Shown piece after piece: positions 50,933 through 60,313 of a stretch of DNA of 64,000 nucleotides. This stretch comes from Streptomyces sp. NBC_00670 (lineage in GTDB: Bacteria; Actinomycetota; Actinomycetes; Streptomycetales; Streptomycetaceae). A program made the translations under genes and the position numbers. The stretch spans positions 7,441,001 through 7,505,000 of the forward strand of contig NZ_CP109017.1 in NCBI RefSeq assembly GCF_036226765.1. The letters are read 5' to 3'. The notes beneath the pieces were generated by a model that made no database searches, was not told where the DNA came from, and saw nothing but the letters and a program-made list of their open reading frames with translations. Positions within the stretch are counted from its first letter, which is position 1, and the number at the start of each line of letters is the position of its first letter.

Positions 50933-51625
50933 TCAGCGGGCCTCGTCCAGTGCCGGGAGCAGGCCGGTGAGGGAGTCGGCCCGGCAGGTCGGCGGGCGCA
51001 TCGCCCGGGGGTACGGGGCGGTGGACCCGCGACTGATCCAGGCGGTGGAGAGTCCGGCGCGATCGGCGCCGTCGATGTCCCAGGGGTGCACCGAGACGAG
51101 CATCAGCCGCGCCGCCTCCACCCCGGCCCGCCCCACGGCGTACGCGTAGGAGGCACGGCCCGGTTTCCAGCAGCGCGGTCCCTCGACGTCCAGATGGGCC
51201 TGGAAACAGCCGGCCAGACCGGCCCGGCCGAGCACGGCCTCGGCGGTGGAGCGGGAGCCGTTGGTCAGGGTCAGCATGCGGTGCCCGGCGGCGTGCAGGG
51301 CGCGGACGCCGTCGGCGACGTCCGGGTGCGGTGGCAGTTCCGGCAGGCCGGCCAGGATCTCCCGGGCGGCGGCCGCGGGGTCGCCGTGCAGACCGTCGAG
51401 CCCGGTCAGCAGTGCGCGCAGTCCGTCCTCGGCGACCTCGGCGAACGGGGCGTGCGCGCCGGTGGACGTGAGGGCGAAACCGTCCCGCAGCACCCCCGCG
51501 AACCAGACCGGCAGCAGATGCTCCGGGGCGCCGACGGCCCGGAACCGGGGCCGCAGCGCGGTGAGGTCGAGCAGTGTCTCGTTGACGTCGAAGAGCAGAA
51601 CGTGCCGCTCGTCGGCAGTGACCAT
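50933..51625 (-). CDS. HAD-superfamily haloacid dehalogenase type II-like hydrolase
   Basis: 230 residues. Motif I DVNETLLD (nucleophile Asp), motif II TLTNGSRS, motif III Lys in RCWKPGRASY, motif IV VSVHPWDIDGADRAG. This is the L-2-haloacid dehalogenase (type II) pattern with its helical cap (residues about 20-90). Natural substrates in streptomycetes are unknown; the family also contains phosphatases. Monocistronic. Confidence 0.87.
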   Translation of the reverse strand: MVTADERHVLLFDVNETLLDLTALRPRFRAVGAPEHLLPVWFAGVLRDGFALTSTGAHAPFAEVAEDGLRALLTGLDGLHGDPAAAAREILAGLPELPPHPDVADGVRALHAAGHRMLTLTNGSRSTAEAVLGRAGLAGCFQAHLDVEGPRCWKPGRASYAYAVGRAGVEAARLMLVSVHPWDIDGADRAGLSTAWISRGSTAPYPRAMRPPTCRADSLTGLLPALDEAR

Positions 51626-51822
51626 GGCCGGCCTCCGGGGTGAGTGCGCGGGTGCGGGGTTCCGGGTGTGCGGCTCAGTCTCCGTCAGCGGCCGGGCATG
51701 TTCGAGGCGACGGACGGGGCGAGATGACCGGCCGCTTCCCCGCCGTGACGGTGTCGCACGGTCCGTGTGTGCGACGCTGGGTGGAGGATCTCGTTCCCGG
51801 GCGCGCGGAGGTGGAGGCCGGC

Positions 51823-52509
51823 ATGGACTGGCGGGTATTCGCACAGCGGATGGCGTCGTTGGCGCGGGATCTGCTGGCGCAGAAGTCCGTGGAGGACACG
51901 CTCGCGCGGATCACCGGGGCGGCCACCGAACTGGTGGAGGAGTGCGACGAGGCGGGGATCCTCCGCCTGCGCGGAAAGAAGGTGGACTCGCTCGCCCCGA
52001 CGGGACAACTGGTCGTCGACAGCGACCGGTTGCAGGAGCGGCTGGGCCAGGGGCCCTGTTTCGACGCCGCCCGCACGAAAACGGGGGAGCGGGTGTACCG
52101 CATCCAGGACTTCACCAAGGAGCAGCCCCGCTGGCCCTCCTACGCACCCCGGGCCCATGAACTGGGCGTGGGCAGCATGATGGGTTTCCTGCTCTACACG
52201 GACGACGAGGAGCTCGGGGCCCTCGACCTGTACTCGCGCAGGCCCGGCGCGTTCACCGAGGACGCGGAGACGGCCGGCTGGCTGCTGGCCTCGCACGCCG
52301 CGGTCGCCTTCTCCAACGCCCGCACCCACGCCCAGATGGAGCAGGCCATCAGCACCCGCCACCTCATCGGTGAGGCCATGGGGGTCCTGATGGGCAGCCG
52401 CCGCCTCACCGAGGAGCAGGCCTTCGACGTACTGCGCCGCTACTCGCAGGAGAACAACGTCAAACTCCGCGAGGTCGCCCGGCGCGTCAGCGAGCAGGGC
52501 GCCCTTTAG
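51823..52509 (+). CDS. GAF-ANTAR RNA-binding regulator
   Basis: 228 residues. A GAF domain (about 5-160; ELVEECDEAGILRLRGKKVD, GPCFDAARTKTGERVYRIQD, LYTDDEELGALDLYSRRPGA) followed by the ANTAR helices (165-228: AISTRHLIGEAMGVLMGSRR, LTEEQAFDVLRRYSQENNVK, LREVARRV). ANTAR proteins bind paired hairpins in nascent mRNA to prevent termination. ATG 51823 has GGAGG upstream; in-frame starts further left exist. Confidence 0.9.
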   Translation: MDWRVFAQRMASLARDLLAQKSVEDTLARITGAATELVEECDEAGILRLRGKKVDSLAPTGQLVVDSDRLQERLGQGPCFDAARTKTGERVYRIQDFTKEQPRWPSYAPRAHELGVGSMMGFLLYTDDEELGALDLYSRRPGAFTEDAETAGWLLASHAAVAFSNARTHAQMEQAISTRHLIGEAMGVLMGSRRLTEEQAFDVLRRYSQENNVKLREVARRVSEQGAL

Positions 52510-52550
52510 AGGCATCGCAGGCCCGCGGACCGGCGGACCGGCGACCTCGC

Positions 52551-52585
52551 GGTTCCCCCGGCTCGTTGTCCGAACCGGGGGAACC
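52551..52585 (+). terminator. Hairpin after the GAF-ANTAR gene
   Basis: GGTTCCCCCGG (52551-52561) and CCGGGGGAACC (52575-52585): a perfect 11-bp stem with a 13-base loop, 40 bases past the stop codon. Confidence 0.75.
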
Positions 52586-52908
52586 TGAGCCGGCCCGGCC
52601 CCCTCGGGGAACGCCGCCGTTCCGGCCTGCCCCTCAGGTAACCCGACTCGCCCCACTCATGCGGCCCCCGGACACCGTGAGTGGAAGGAGGGGGGCGGCG
52701 CCCGGCGCACGTCGTTCCGTGGCTCGCTCCAGCGGGCGCGAGATGCGGCGCGGCGGCACATTACCTGTCGGGTGCGGCGGCTGGCCCGTACGGGACACGG
52801 ACGAATGGCCGGGCTGACCGTGCCCTCCGCGTCGCAATCGTCACCGGCACCGGCACCGGCACCGGCACGGGCGCGGGCGCGAGCGGAGGAGAGGCGAGCG
52901 GCACACCG
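52586..52908. other. Intergenic interval with ACCGGC repeat
   Basis: About 320 bases with no convincing gene. Four tandem ACCGGC units lie at 52843-52866, immediately before the terpene-synthase remnant, whose missing N-terminal half would have lain here. Confidence 0.5.
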
Positions 52909-53460
52909 GTCGTCGCCGCGCTGGCGGACCTGTGGGAACGGAACTGCGTCGGCACCGATCCGGCGTGGCGCAAGCGCTCGCGGCGGTCTACGCGTCCTTC
53001 GCGGAGGCGACCGTCCAGCAGGCGCGGTGGCGGGAGACGGGCCACGAGCCGTCGACGGAGGAGTGCGTCCACCTGCGCGGGCAACCTCACCGTCGCTCCG
53101 CTGCTGCTGGTGGCCGAACGGCTGCGCGGCGCGTGGCCCCCGGCGGACGTCCTGCACGAGGTGTGCGCGGACGTCGTGGCCTGGACGAACGACCTGAGGG
53201 ACGCCGGGCCGCGGCCGGCGGCGGGCGAGGCGACGCTGGTCGACGTGCTGGCCCGGGAGCGCACCCTCGGCCGCGGAGAGGCGGCGGCGCTCGTCCGGGA
53301 GATGACCGCGGAGCGGCTGGACGACTTCGAGAGGGCCGCCGGACGGCTGACGGCCCGTCACGCGCACGCGGAGGACGTCCGTGCGCGGATCGACCGGGTC
53401 CGCACCTTCCTGTACGGCGCGGTCGCCTGGCAGCACGAGAGCGGACGCTACCGCGCCGGC
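52909..53460 (+). pseudogene. Terpene synthase (family 2) remnant, frameshifted and truncated
   Basis: Similarity to bacterial class I terpene cyclases appears in pieces: ALADLWERNCVGTDPAWRKR in one frame, then (shift near 52970) ALAAVYASFAEATVQQARWR and ETGHEPSTEECVHLRG in another, then (shift near 53085) GNLTVAPLLLVAERLRGAWP and EVCADVVAWTNDLRDAGPR back in the first. The NSE metal motif survives only as NDLRDAGPR (Asn kept, Ser and Glu lost), and the N-terminal half with DDxxD is absent. Non-functional remnant. Confidence 0.65.
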
Positions 53461-53888
53461 CTGGTGCTGGAGACGGCACTGCTGCCGGCCCTGCTCCGGG
53501 TGCGCGGCAGGCACCCCGAGGAGCAGCGCGAGCTGACCGCCTGGCTGGACGGCAGGCGCGAGGGCGCCGACCCGCTCGACGGCCTGCTGATCGACTGCTG
53601 CCTGCGCCCCCACACGCTGCTGGCGGACGCGGCCACCGCGGCCCGCACCGTGACCGGCGGGCCGGGCACGGGGACGGCCGGCCTCAAAACGGCCGGTCTC
53701 GGGACGGTCGGCGTCGAGACCGCCGGCAGCGAAGCGGAAGGCACCGGCGTCGGCGGCCGTGGCCGGCTCAAGCGGAGCATGCCGCACGCGGTGCTGCACC
53801 TCCTGGGCGGCCTGCGCCTCACCGGCGAGGACACTCCCGCCCCGATGCCCGCCCAGGGGCTGCCCACCTACACCACGGTCCACCTTCT

Positions 53889-54130
53889 GGCCGTTGGGTC
53901 CTGTACGCCCAGGCCACCGGCTACCCGCACGCGGTCACCACCGGCGAGCGCTTCCACCTGGCCGACCTGCGCCCTCGGCGGCGCGGTCGCCGACCGCCCC
54001 GCGCACGCCACCGCCTTCCCGCACCGCTCCGCCGTCGGCGTCGTCCAGTACCACTCCTACTGGCACCAGTTCACCGACCGCGCGCACGTCGACCGCAGAC
54101 GGAACCGGCTGCGCGAGGTCCACGCCATCC
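53889..54130 (+). pseudogene. Possible C-terminal fragment of a BBE-type FAD oxidase
   Basis: WVLYAQATGYPHAVTTGERF in one frame, then after a shift near 53975 LGGAVADRPAHATAFPHRSA and VVQYHSYWHQFTD in the next. GGAVADxPxxATAFPHR...VQY is the C-terminal signature of berberine-bridge-type FAD-linked oxidases. No FAD-binding domain is present upstream. The stretch between (53460-53880) is open in one frame, with five-residue TAGLK-like repeats near 53670-53740, but no family could be recognised. Confidence 0.45.
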
Positions 54131-54207
54131 CCCAGGCGGTCACACCCGGGCCCACATCGCGGCCAGTCCCGTCGAACTCCGCAGCCGTCTGAACAGCCGT
54201 CCGAATC

Positions 54208-54238
54208 TCAAAGCCCTCTGAATTCGCGTCACTAGCGT
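54208..54238 (+). promoter_or_regulatory. Palindrome box and leaderless promoter of monooxygenase 1
   Basis: TCAAAGCCCTCTGA (54208-54221; imperfect form of TCAGAGCGCTCTGA at 63030) ends 24 bases before the start codon; TAGCGT (54233-54238) is followed by seven bases and ATG 54246. Same layout as the promoters at 63005 and 63068. Confidence 0.65.
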
Positions 54239-54245
54239 CCGGCCC

Positions 54246-55787
54246 ATGGTGCGCGACTACCTCATCGTCGGGGCCGGACCGGCCGGACTTCAACTTGCCG
54301 CTCTGCTGGAGCGCGACGGGCGCGACTACGTCGTCCTGGAGCGGGGAGGTGCGCCGGGGACGTCCTTCACCCGGTATCCCCGCCATCGGCAGCTGATCTC
54401 GAACAACAAGGTCAACACGGGTTTCACCGACCCGGAACTCAACCTGCGCATGGACTGGAACTCGCTGCTCAGTGACGACCCGGACCTGCTCTTCACCCGG
54501 TACAGCGAGCGCTACTTCCCGCCCGCGGACGACTTCGTGCGCTATCTCAAAGACTTCGCGGAACGCACCGGCATACGCGTCGAGTACGGGACGGAGGTCG
54601 TGTGGGTCTCCCGCGCGGACGGTGTCTTCACCGTCCGCGACGGCGACGGGCGTACCTGGCAGTCCAGGCGGCTGGTCATGGCGACCGGTGTCTCCCGGCT
54701 CTACGAGCCGCCCGTCCCGGGGTTCGAACTCGCCGAACGGTACGACACCTTCGACACCGACCCGGTGTCGTTCACCAACCAGCGGGTGCTCGTCATCGGC
54801 AAGGGGAACTCGGCGTTCGAGACCGCCGACAGTCTCATCGAGAAGGCCGCGGTCATCCACGTCGCCGGACCCCACTCGGTCAAGCTCTCGTGGAAGACGC
54901 ACTACCTCGGGCATCTGCGCGCGGTGAACAACAACTTCCTGGACACCTACCAGCTCAAGTCGCAGAACGCGGTCCTCGACGGCACCGTGGAGAGCATCGA
55001 GAAGGCCGACGGCGGCGGCTTCCGGGTGCTGCTGCGCTACACACGGACCACGGAACCCCTGCGTGAGCTGCGCTACGACCGGATCATCGCGTGCACCGGC
55101 TTCCGCTTCGACGCCTCCGTCTTCGACGAGTCCTGCCGCCCCGCCCTCGTCATCAAGGACCGGTTCCCCGAGCAGACGTCGTCCTTCGAGTCGGTCAACG
55201 TGCCGGACCTGTACTTCGCCGGCACCCTGATGCAGCAGCGGGACTTCAAGAAGTCCACCAACGGCTTCATCCACGGCTTCCGCTACGCCACGCGCGCCCT
55301 GCACCGCATCCTGAGCGCCCGCCACCTCGACACGCCCTGGCCGGCCCGGACGCTCGAGGCGACACCGGAGGCGATCGCCGACGCCGTCATCGGCCGCGTC
55401 AACCGCTCGTCCGGTCTGTGGCAGCAGTTCGCGTTCCTCGGCGACGTGGTCGGCGTGGACGGCAACCGGGCCGTGTACCAGGAAGAGGTACCGCTCGACT
55501 ACGTGGCCGACGGCGGCCTCGGGCCCGCCCCGCACCGGTTCGTCGTCGACCTGGAGTACGGCGAACACGACGAGGCCGACCCGTTCGACGTGAACGTCCC
55601 GCGCGTCCTGGAGAACGACGTCGACCACGCCGGCGAGTCCACGTACCTCCACCCCGTCGTCCGCCACTACCGGGACGGCGTGCTCGCCGGGACGCACCAC
55701 ATGGCGGAGAACCTGGAGAACGAGTGGAACCTGCCGACGATCCACCGGACGCCGCTCATCGCCTTCGTGAGGAAGAGCCGTGGCTGA
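54246..55787 (+). CDS. FAD/NAD(P)-dependent monooxygenase-like oxidoreductase 1
   Basis: 513 residues. FAD-binding IVGAGPAGLQLAALLERDG at the N-terminus, second dinucleotide site VLVIGKGNSAFETADSL near 180, and an ATG-type motif (RLVMATGVSR; ACTGFRFD). Similar to class B flavin monooxygenases of the FOXRED2-like kind. Closely related along its length to the protein encoded at 61377-63005 (same PRHRxLISNNKV, MDWNSLLSDDP, HYxGHLRAVxNNFLD, LKSQNA, LYFAGTLMQxRDFxK, ENLENEW segments), so the two are paralogues in one cluster, possibly acting on successive intermediates. Eight-base overlap with the ligase gene. Probably leaderless mRNA. Confidence 0.88.
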   Translation: MVRDYLIVGAGPAGLQLAALLERDGRDYVVLERGGAPGTSFTRYPRHRQLISNNKVNTGFTDPELNLRMDWNSLLSDDPDLLFTRYSERYFPPADDFVRYLKDFAERTGIRVEYGTEVVWVSRADGVFTVRDGDGRTWQSRRLVMATGVSRLYEPPVPGFELAERYDTFDTDPVSFTNQRVLVIGKGNSAFETADSLIEKAAVIHVAGPHSVKLSWKTHYLGHLRAVNNNFLDTYQLKSQNAVLDGTVESIEKADGGGFRVLLRYTRTTEPLRELRYDRIIACTGFRFDASVFDESCRPALVIKDRFPEQTSSFESVNVPDLYFAGTLMQQRDFKKSTNGFIHGFRYATRALHRILSARHLDTPWPARTLEATPEAIADAVIGRVNRSSGLWQQFAFLGDVVGVDGNRAVYQEEVPLDYVADGGLGPAPHRFVVDLEYGEHDEADPFDVNVPRVLENDVDHAGESTYLHPVVRHYRDGVLAGTHHMAENLENEWNLPTIHRTPLIAFVRKSRG

Positions 55788-57222
55788 GCAGTTCCCCGGC
55801 CCCGTACTCGACCTCCTGGACGCGGCGGGCGACCGGACGGTGTTCGAACACGCCGGTCGGGAGGTCTCGGGGGCCCGGCTCCTCGGCATGGTGCGACGCG
55901 CGGCGCACGGTCTGCGGGAACACGGCGTGGGGCCCGGCGACGGCGTCGCCATGCTGCTGGGCGTCGGCCCGGGGGCGTTCGCCGCGATCCTCGCCGCCCA
56001 TGTCGTCGGGGCACGTGTCGTCGGCGTACGGCCCGGACTGACGGAGCGGCAGCGGGAGCACCTGCTGCGGGACGTCGACGTGCGGGTCACCGACCGGCCC
56101 GGTGACATCCCGGGGGTTGGGCTCGTCCTCGCGCTCGACGACCTGCTGTCGGCCCCGGACGACGGCGTCCGGCCGCGGATCTCGGCCCGGCCCGGGGACG
56201 TCGCCCGGCTGCTGCACACCAGCGGCAGCACCGGCGTACCCAAGGCGTGCGCCCAGACCTACGCGTCGATGACCGCGGGCTGGGCGCACCGGCCGGACGC
56301 CTGGCCGCCCGCCGTGCGCGCACTCGCCGGCCGCCTGGGCCGGTTCCTGGTCTTCGGCACCCTGGCCAGCCAGGTGATGATGGAGTACGGGCTGCTGGCC
56401 CTCGCCGCCGGCGGCACCCTCGTCACCGCCGACCCGCCGGACCTCCCCGGCGCCCTGGTGCGGCACCGGGCGACCGCCAGCGTCATCACGGTCGCCCGGC
56501 TGACCGCGCTCGTGGCCCACCAGCGCGCGTCGCCGGTGGACCTCGGCGGACTGCGGGCGCTGATGGTGTCCGGATCGCCGCTGGAACCGGGGCGGCTGCG
56601 GGAGGCCGCCGAGGTGCTCGGGCCGGTCGTCTTCCACGGCTACGGGCAGACCGAGACCGGCATGATCTCCATGGCCACCCCGGAGGAGCCGGCCGGCTCC
56701 CTCGGGGTGCCGCCCGTCGACGTGGAGGTCCGCGACCCCGCCGGCCGCCCGGTCCCGCCCGGCACCGACGGCGAACTGTTCGTCCGCACCCCGTCGCAGA
56801 GCTCCGGCTACTGGAAGGAACCCGCCCTCACCGCCGAGGTGTTCACCGACGGGTGGGTACGCACCCGCGACCTCGGCCGGTTCGACGCGTCGGGCCGGCT
56901 GTGGCTCACGGGGCGGATCCGGGACGTGATCATCGTCAACGCCAACGTGTACTACGCCGGGCCCGTCGAGCGGCTGCTCGCCGGTCATCCCTCGGTGGCG
57001 GAGGCATACGTCGTCGCCGTGCCCGACGACGCCACGGGCGAGGCCGTCCACGCCTTCGTCGTCCCCGCGCACGGTCACGTCCCGGACCTCGGCGAACTGC
57101 GCGCGCTGGTGACGGCGGACCTGGGGGAGGCCTGCGCGCCGACGCGGCTCACCGTCATCGGCGAGGTCCCGCTCACGGCCGCCGGGAAGCCGGACAAGCG
57201 GCGTCTGGTGGCCGGGAGTTAG
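55780..57222 (+). CDS. Adenylate-forming acyl/aryl ligase
   Basis: 480 residues from GTG 55780, overlapping the monooxygenase stop (GTGGCTGA). AMP-binding motifs: LLHTSGSTGVPKA (P-loop), HGYGQTETGM (A5), GELFVRT, GWVRTRDLGRFD (A7), GRIRDVII (A8) and PLTAAGKPDK (A10 lysine). Compact relative to fatty acyl-CoA ligases; activates a carboxylic acid as adenylate and probably transfers it to CoA or a carrier. In this context an aryl acid such as a coumarate from the ammonia-lyase is a reasonable but untested substrate. Confidence 0.9.
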   Translation: MAEQFPGPVLDLLDAAGDRTVFEHAGREVSGARLLGMVRRAAHGLREHGVGPGDGVAMLLGVGPGAFAAILAAHVVGARVVGVRPGLTERQREHLLRDVDVRVTDRPGDIPGVGLVLALDDLLSAPDDGVRPRISARPGDVARLLHTSGSTGVPKACAQTYASMTAGWAHRPDAWPPAVRALAGRLGRFLVFGTLASQVMMEYGLLALAAGGTLVTADPPDLPGALVRHRATASVITVARLTALVAHQRASPVDLGGLRALMVSGSPLEPGRLREAAEVLGPVVFHGYGQTETGMISMATPEEPAGSLGVPPVDVEVRDPAGRPVPPGTDGELFVRTPSQSSGYWKEPALTAEVFTDGWVRTRDLGRFDASGRLWLTGRIRDVIIVNANVYYAGPVERLLAGHPSVAEAYVVAVPDDATGEAVHAFVVPAHGHVPDLGELRALVTADLGEACAPTRLTVIGEVPLTAAGKPDKRRLVAGS

Positions 57223-57225
57223 GGC

Positions 57226-57282
57226 CTGTGGGGGGAGTCCCGTCGTCCGCCCGAAGGGCGCCCGACGGGACTCCCCCCACAG
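57226..57282. terminator. Strong bidirectional terminator (20-bp perfect stem)
   Basis: CTGTGGGGGGAGTCCCGTCG (57226-57245) and its exact reverse complement (57263-57282), with an inner CGCCC-GAA-GGGCG hairpin in the loop. It separates convergent transcription units of the ligase and the MFS gene. Confidence 0.9.
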
Positions 57283-57285
57283 CCG

Positions 57286-58911
57286 TCAGTGGGCCGGGCC
57301 GCCTCCCGGAGCGTCCCCCGTTCCCGGTGCGGGCGGTGCGGGCGCCGCCGGCCCGCCCGGTGCCGCCGCGTTCTTCTCGGCCGCGACCGCCTCGTCCCGC
57401 ACCAGCTCGTCGAGTTCGTCGTCCAGCCGGACCGTGACGTCCTCGGGCCCCGGGCCCGCGGCGCGCGGGTCGCTCCCGCGCAGGGCCACGGCGATTCCGG
57501 CCAGGGCCGTGGGGAGCGCGACGAGCACCGCGGCGGTGCGCATGCCGCCCGGGGCGGAGAGGATCAGCGCGACGAGCGGGGGACCGAAGGCCCCGCCGGA
57601 CTTCCCGACCGCCGCGGCCCAGCCGCCGGCGGTGCCCCGGATGGCCAGCGGGTAGACCTCGGCCGTGTAGGGGCCGATGAGCGCGATGACCCCGGCCGTC
57701 CCGGCGAACAGCAGCATCACGGCGGTCAGCAGCACGGTCCGGCCGCCGTCCATCCCGACGGCGGCCAGCGCGAGCAGGGCCACGACGGTGAGCGCCGCGT
57801 AGGCGACCATGGTGCCCCGCGCCGACCAGCGCATGTAGAGCCACGCGGCCACCACGCACGTGGGAATCGACAGCAGCGAGGACAGGAAGAGCAGCGTGGC
57901 GGCGGACATGCCGTGCGTGTGCGAGGCCTCCAACTGGCTGGGCAGGAAGGTGATGAACCCCCAGTAGACGAGGCCCCAGGCGAGCGCGTAGCCGCTGACG
58001 ACCAGTGTCTTCACCCGGTGAGAGCGCTTGAACAGGGTCGAGGCGGGCACCCGCCGGGTGCGTGCACGCTGGGCGGTGAAGGCGGCCGACTCCGGTATCC
58101 AGCGGTTCAGCCCGATCAGGATCAGCACCAGCGGGAGCTGGGCGAACCACGCGATGCGCCACCCGGTGAGCGGGATGAGCACCGCGGCAAGGCCGGCGGC
58201 CGCCATGTAGCCGCCGGTGGTGGTGAGTCCGGCCTGGAGCACCATGATGGCGGCGCGCCGGCCGGGCGGCAGGCTCTCGGTCATCAGGGCGTAGACGACG
58301 GGCAGCATGCCGCCCGCCGCCATCCCCATCAGCGCGCACATGACCAGGACCCCGGCGAAGGTCGGCATGGCGCCGCACACCGTGGTACCGAGGAACAGCA
58401 GGGACGCGACGAGGATGGTGGCCCTGCGGCCGACGCGGTCCGCGGCGCGGCCCCCGGCGAGCGAGCCCAGTACCGTGCCGCTCAACGCCACGGTGGGCAG
58501 CCAGGCGATCTCGGCGGCGCCGAGGCCGAACTCGGTGCGCATGCCGGGCTGGATGAAGGCGAGGGTGGCCGGTTTCATCTGGTCCACCATCAGGGCGAAG
58601 CTCAGCACGCCGATGAGGCGGTGGCTGCTCGCCCGGCTCACCTCCGCCGGGGGCGGGGCGGGGGCGGCCGCGGGGCCCGTGCCGGGCGGCTGCACGACGG
58701 AGTACCCGGAGATGACGACGCCCACGACGATGGCGGCCATGCCGAGCCACATCACCCATGACATCCCCATCATGGCCATGTGGAAGTCCATGGACGCGGA
58801 GTCGACGAACATCCACACGTGCTGGCCGACGCCCGCGCAGGTGAGGGCGACACCGGTCCAGAACAGCAGCGGCCTGGGTATCAGCGAAACCGGCTGGACG
58901 GGCAGGGTCAA
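57286..58911 (-). CDS. MFS transporter
   Basis: 541 residues. Two N-terminal helices (PLLFWTGVALTCAGVGQHVW; MGMSWVMWLGMAAIVVGVVI) precede a twelve-helix major facilitator core with the motif A loop GGRAADRVGRRATI and its second-half equivalent (YMRWSARGTMVA). The tail is Pro/Ala-rich. Resembles the aromatic acid:H+ symporter group. Start annotated as TTG 58911, which overlaps the stop of a 15-codon frame (TTGA). Likely exporter or precursor importer of the cluster. Confidence 0.82.
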   Translation of the reverse strand: MTLPVQPVSLIPRPLLFWTGVALTCAGVGQHVWMFVDSASMDFHMAMMGMSWVMWLGMAAIVVGVVISGYSVVQPPGTGPAAAPAPPPAEVSRASSHRLIGVLSFALMVDQMKPATLAFIQPGMRTEFGLGAAEIAWLPTVALSGTVLGSLAGGRAADRVGRRATILVASLLFLGTTVCGAMPTFAGVLVMCALMGMAAGGMLPVVYALMTESLPPGRRAAIMVLQAGLTTTGGYMAAAGLAAVLIPLTGWRIAWFAQLPLVLILIGLNRWIPESAAFTAQRARTRRVPASTLFKRSHRVKTLVVSGYALAWGLVYWGFITFLPSQLEASHTHGMSAATLLFLSSLLSIPTCVVAAWLYMRWSARGTMVAYAALTVVALLALAAVGMDGGRTVLLTAVMLLFAGTAGVIALIGPYTAEVYPLAIRGTAGGWAAAVGKSGGAFGPPLVALILSAPGGMRTAAVLVALPTALAGIAVALRGSDPRAAGPGPEDVTVRLDDELDELVRDEAVAAEKNAAAPGGPAAPAPPAPGTGDAPGGGPAH

Positions 58912-58955
58912 TTCCCCACCCCGCCCACCGCCGGAGCGAACTCCGTGGGAGTCAT
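58908..58955 (-). CDS. Fifteen-codon frame between P450 and MFS genes (leader peptide or frameshifted MFS start)
   Basis: ATG overlapping the P450 stop (ATGA) encodes MTPTEFAPAVGGVGN and ends in TGA overlapping the MFS TTG. Either a translated coupling peptide, or the true N-terminus of the MFS protein with one base missing or added in the GGGG run just before the stop. Confidence 0.35.
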   Translation of the reverse strand: MTPTEFAPAVGGVGN

Positions 58956-60313
58956 GCGTTACCTCTTTCCGGAGGGGGGACCGGGCAGCCGCCGGCCCGC
59001 CGTTCGTCGAAGTACCGTGCCGCCGGGCGCAGTCGGCGGGCGTGCAGCACCATGACCGTGCCGAGCACCAGCTGGCGTACGCCCCGGGTGACGTCCTCCA
59101 CCCCGTCCCGCAGCCGCACGAAGTACCGCAGGGCGTCCAGCCCGCGGCGCCGGACGGGCAGGCCGCGCGGGATCAGCAGGCAGGGCGCCCGGTGCGGGAT
59201 GGAGCGGGTGTGCGAGGCCGTCGAGTCCAGCCGGAACCGGCCGAGCACCTCGCGGACCGCCGCGCGCAGCACGAGCGGCGAGAGCCGCCAGGCCGGGCAG
59301 GGGCGGTTCCTCGCCACGCCGTACGGGATGTGGTGCGCGTCCTTGGCGGCCGGCCGGGCCCAGCGGTCGGGGTCGAACTCGTCGGGCCGTTCGTAGCCGG
59401 TGGCGTGGTAGTCGGGGTAGCTGAAGCACACCACGGAGCCGGCCGGCAGCACCGTGTCGTCGTCGAGGGGGATCTCGCCGGTGGTGATGCGGTGGGCGAT
59501 GCCGAACAGCGGGTAGCGCCGCATCGTCTCGTCGAGCACCTGCGTCAGGTACCGGTCGTCCGCCGGATCCGCCGCGACGCGTTCCTGCACGTGCGGGTGG
59601 TGGGCGAGGGCGAGCAGGACGTGCGCGGTGGCCTCGGAGAGCTGTACGACGGCCGTGTTGAAGAAGGTCCCCTGGAGGTAGTGCACCTGCTCGGGGAGCG
59701 ACAGGGAGGCCGGGAGGCGGTGCGGCACGTCGCCGGCCGCGACCCGCTCGCGCAGATACGCCGTCAGCCGGGCCCGGCGGCGCGGGTGGCGCAGTCCGGT
59801 GCACTTCAGGGCGGTGATCACGTCGTCGGCGTGCGCGACGATCAGCTCGCGGGCGCGCGGCGGGCACGGCTCCTGGAAGACCAGCTCGTAGGCGAACGCC
59901 GCCCAGGCGGGCATCACCAGGTCCCGCAGCCTGACGAGGCTGACACGTGAGTCCGGCAGGGTGTCCAGGACCCCGGCGACGGCCCGGGCGGCGGCCGCCG
60001 TGAGGTCGGCCGCGCTTCCGGCGACGATGCGCCGGGTGGTCGCGGCGACGTCCTCGTAGCGCTCGCCGGGCTCCAGGTGCTCCTGGTGCACCTCGGGGCC
60101 CGGCGCCAGCCAGTACCAGAACAGGTCGGAGAGGCCCGCCCCCTCGCTGCGCCCGCTCGCGGCCGGGTGGGCGTAGACCCGCTCGAACACCTCCGGGCCG
60201 TGGGTGGCGTTGGGCAGGGTCACCGCGCGGTCGCCGTTGACCTTCTCGAAGATGCGGACGCGCAGGTCTACCACCGTGCGCGGCAGCCACCACGTCTCCG
60301 TCCGGCCGCTCAC
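58952..60313 (-). CDS. Cytochrome P450
   Basis: 453 residues from GTG 60313 (GTGA overlap with the oxidase stop). ExxR in DETMRRYPLFGIAHR; a PERF-like region FDPDRWARP; heme loop PYGVARNRPCPAWRL with the cysteine thiolate. The I-helix reads QGTFFNTAVVQL, lacking the usual acid-alcohol (D/E-T) pair, as seen in P450s with unusual oxygen activation or rearrangement chemistry. A 50-residue basic tail extends the usual length. Part of a four-gene run (FMO2, oxidase, P450, MFS) with overlapping starts. Confidence 0.85.
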   Translation of the reverse strand: MSGRTETWWLPRTVVDLRVRIFEKVNGDRAVTLPNATHGPEVFERVYAHPAASGRSEGAGLSDLFWYWLAPGPEVHQEHLEPGERYEDVAATTRRIVAGSAADLTAAAARAVAGVLDTLPDSRVSLVRLRDLVMPAWAAFAYELVFQEPCPPRARELIVAHADDVITALKCTGLRHPRRRARLTAYLRERVAAGDVPHRLPASLSLPEQVHYLQGTFFNTAVVQLSEATAHVLLALAHHPHVQERVAADPADDRYLTQVLDETMRRYPLFGIAHRITTGEIPLDDDTVLPAGSVVCFSYPDYHATGYERPDEFDPDRWARPAAKDAHHIPYGVARNRPCPAWRLSPLVLRAAVREVLGRFRLDSTASHTRSIPHRAPCLLIPRGLPVRRRGLDALRYFVRLRDGVEDVTRGVRQLVLGTVMVLHARRLRPAARYFDERRAGGCPVPPPERGNA

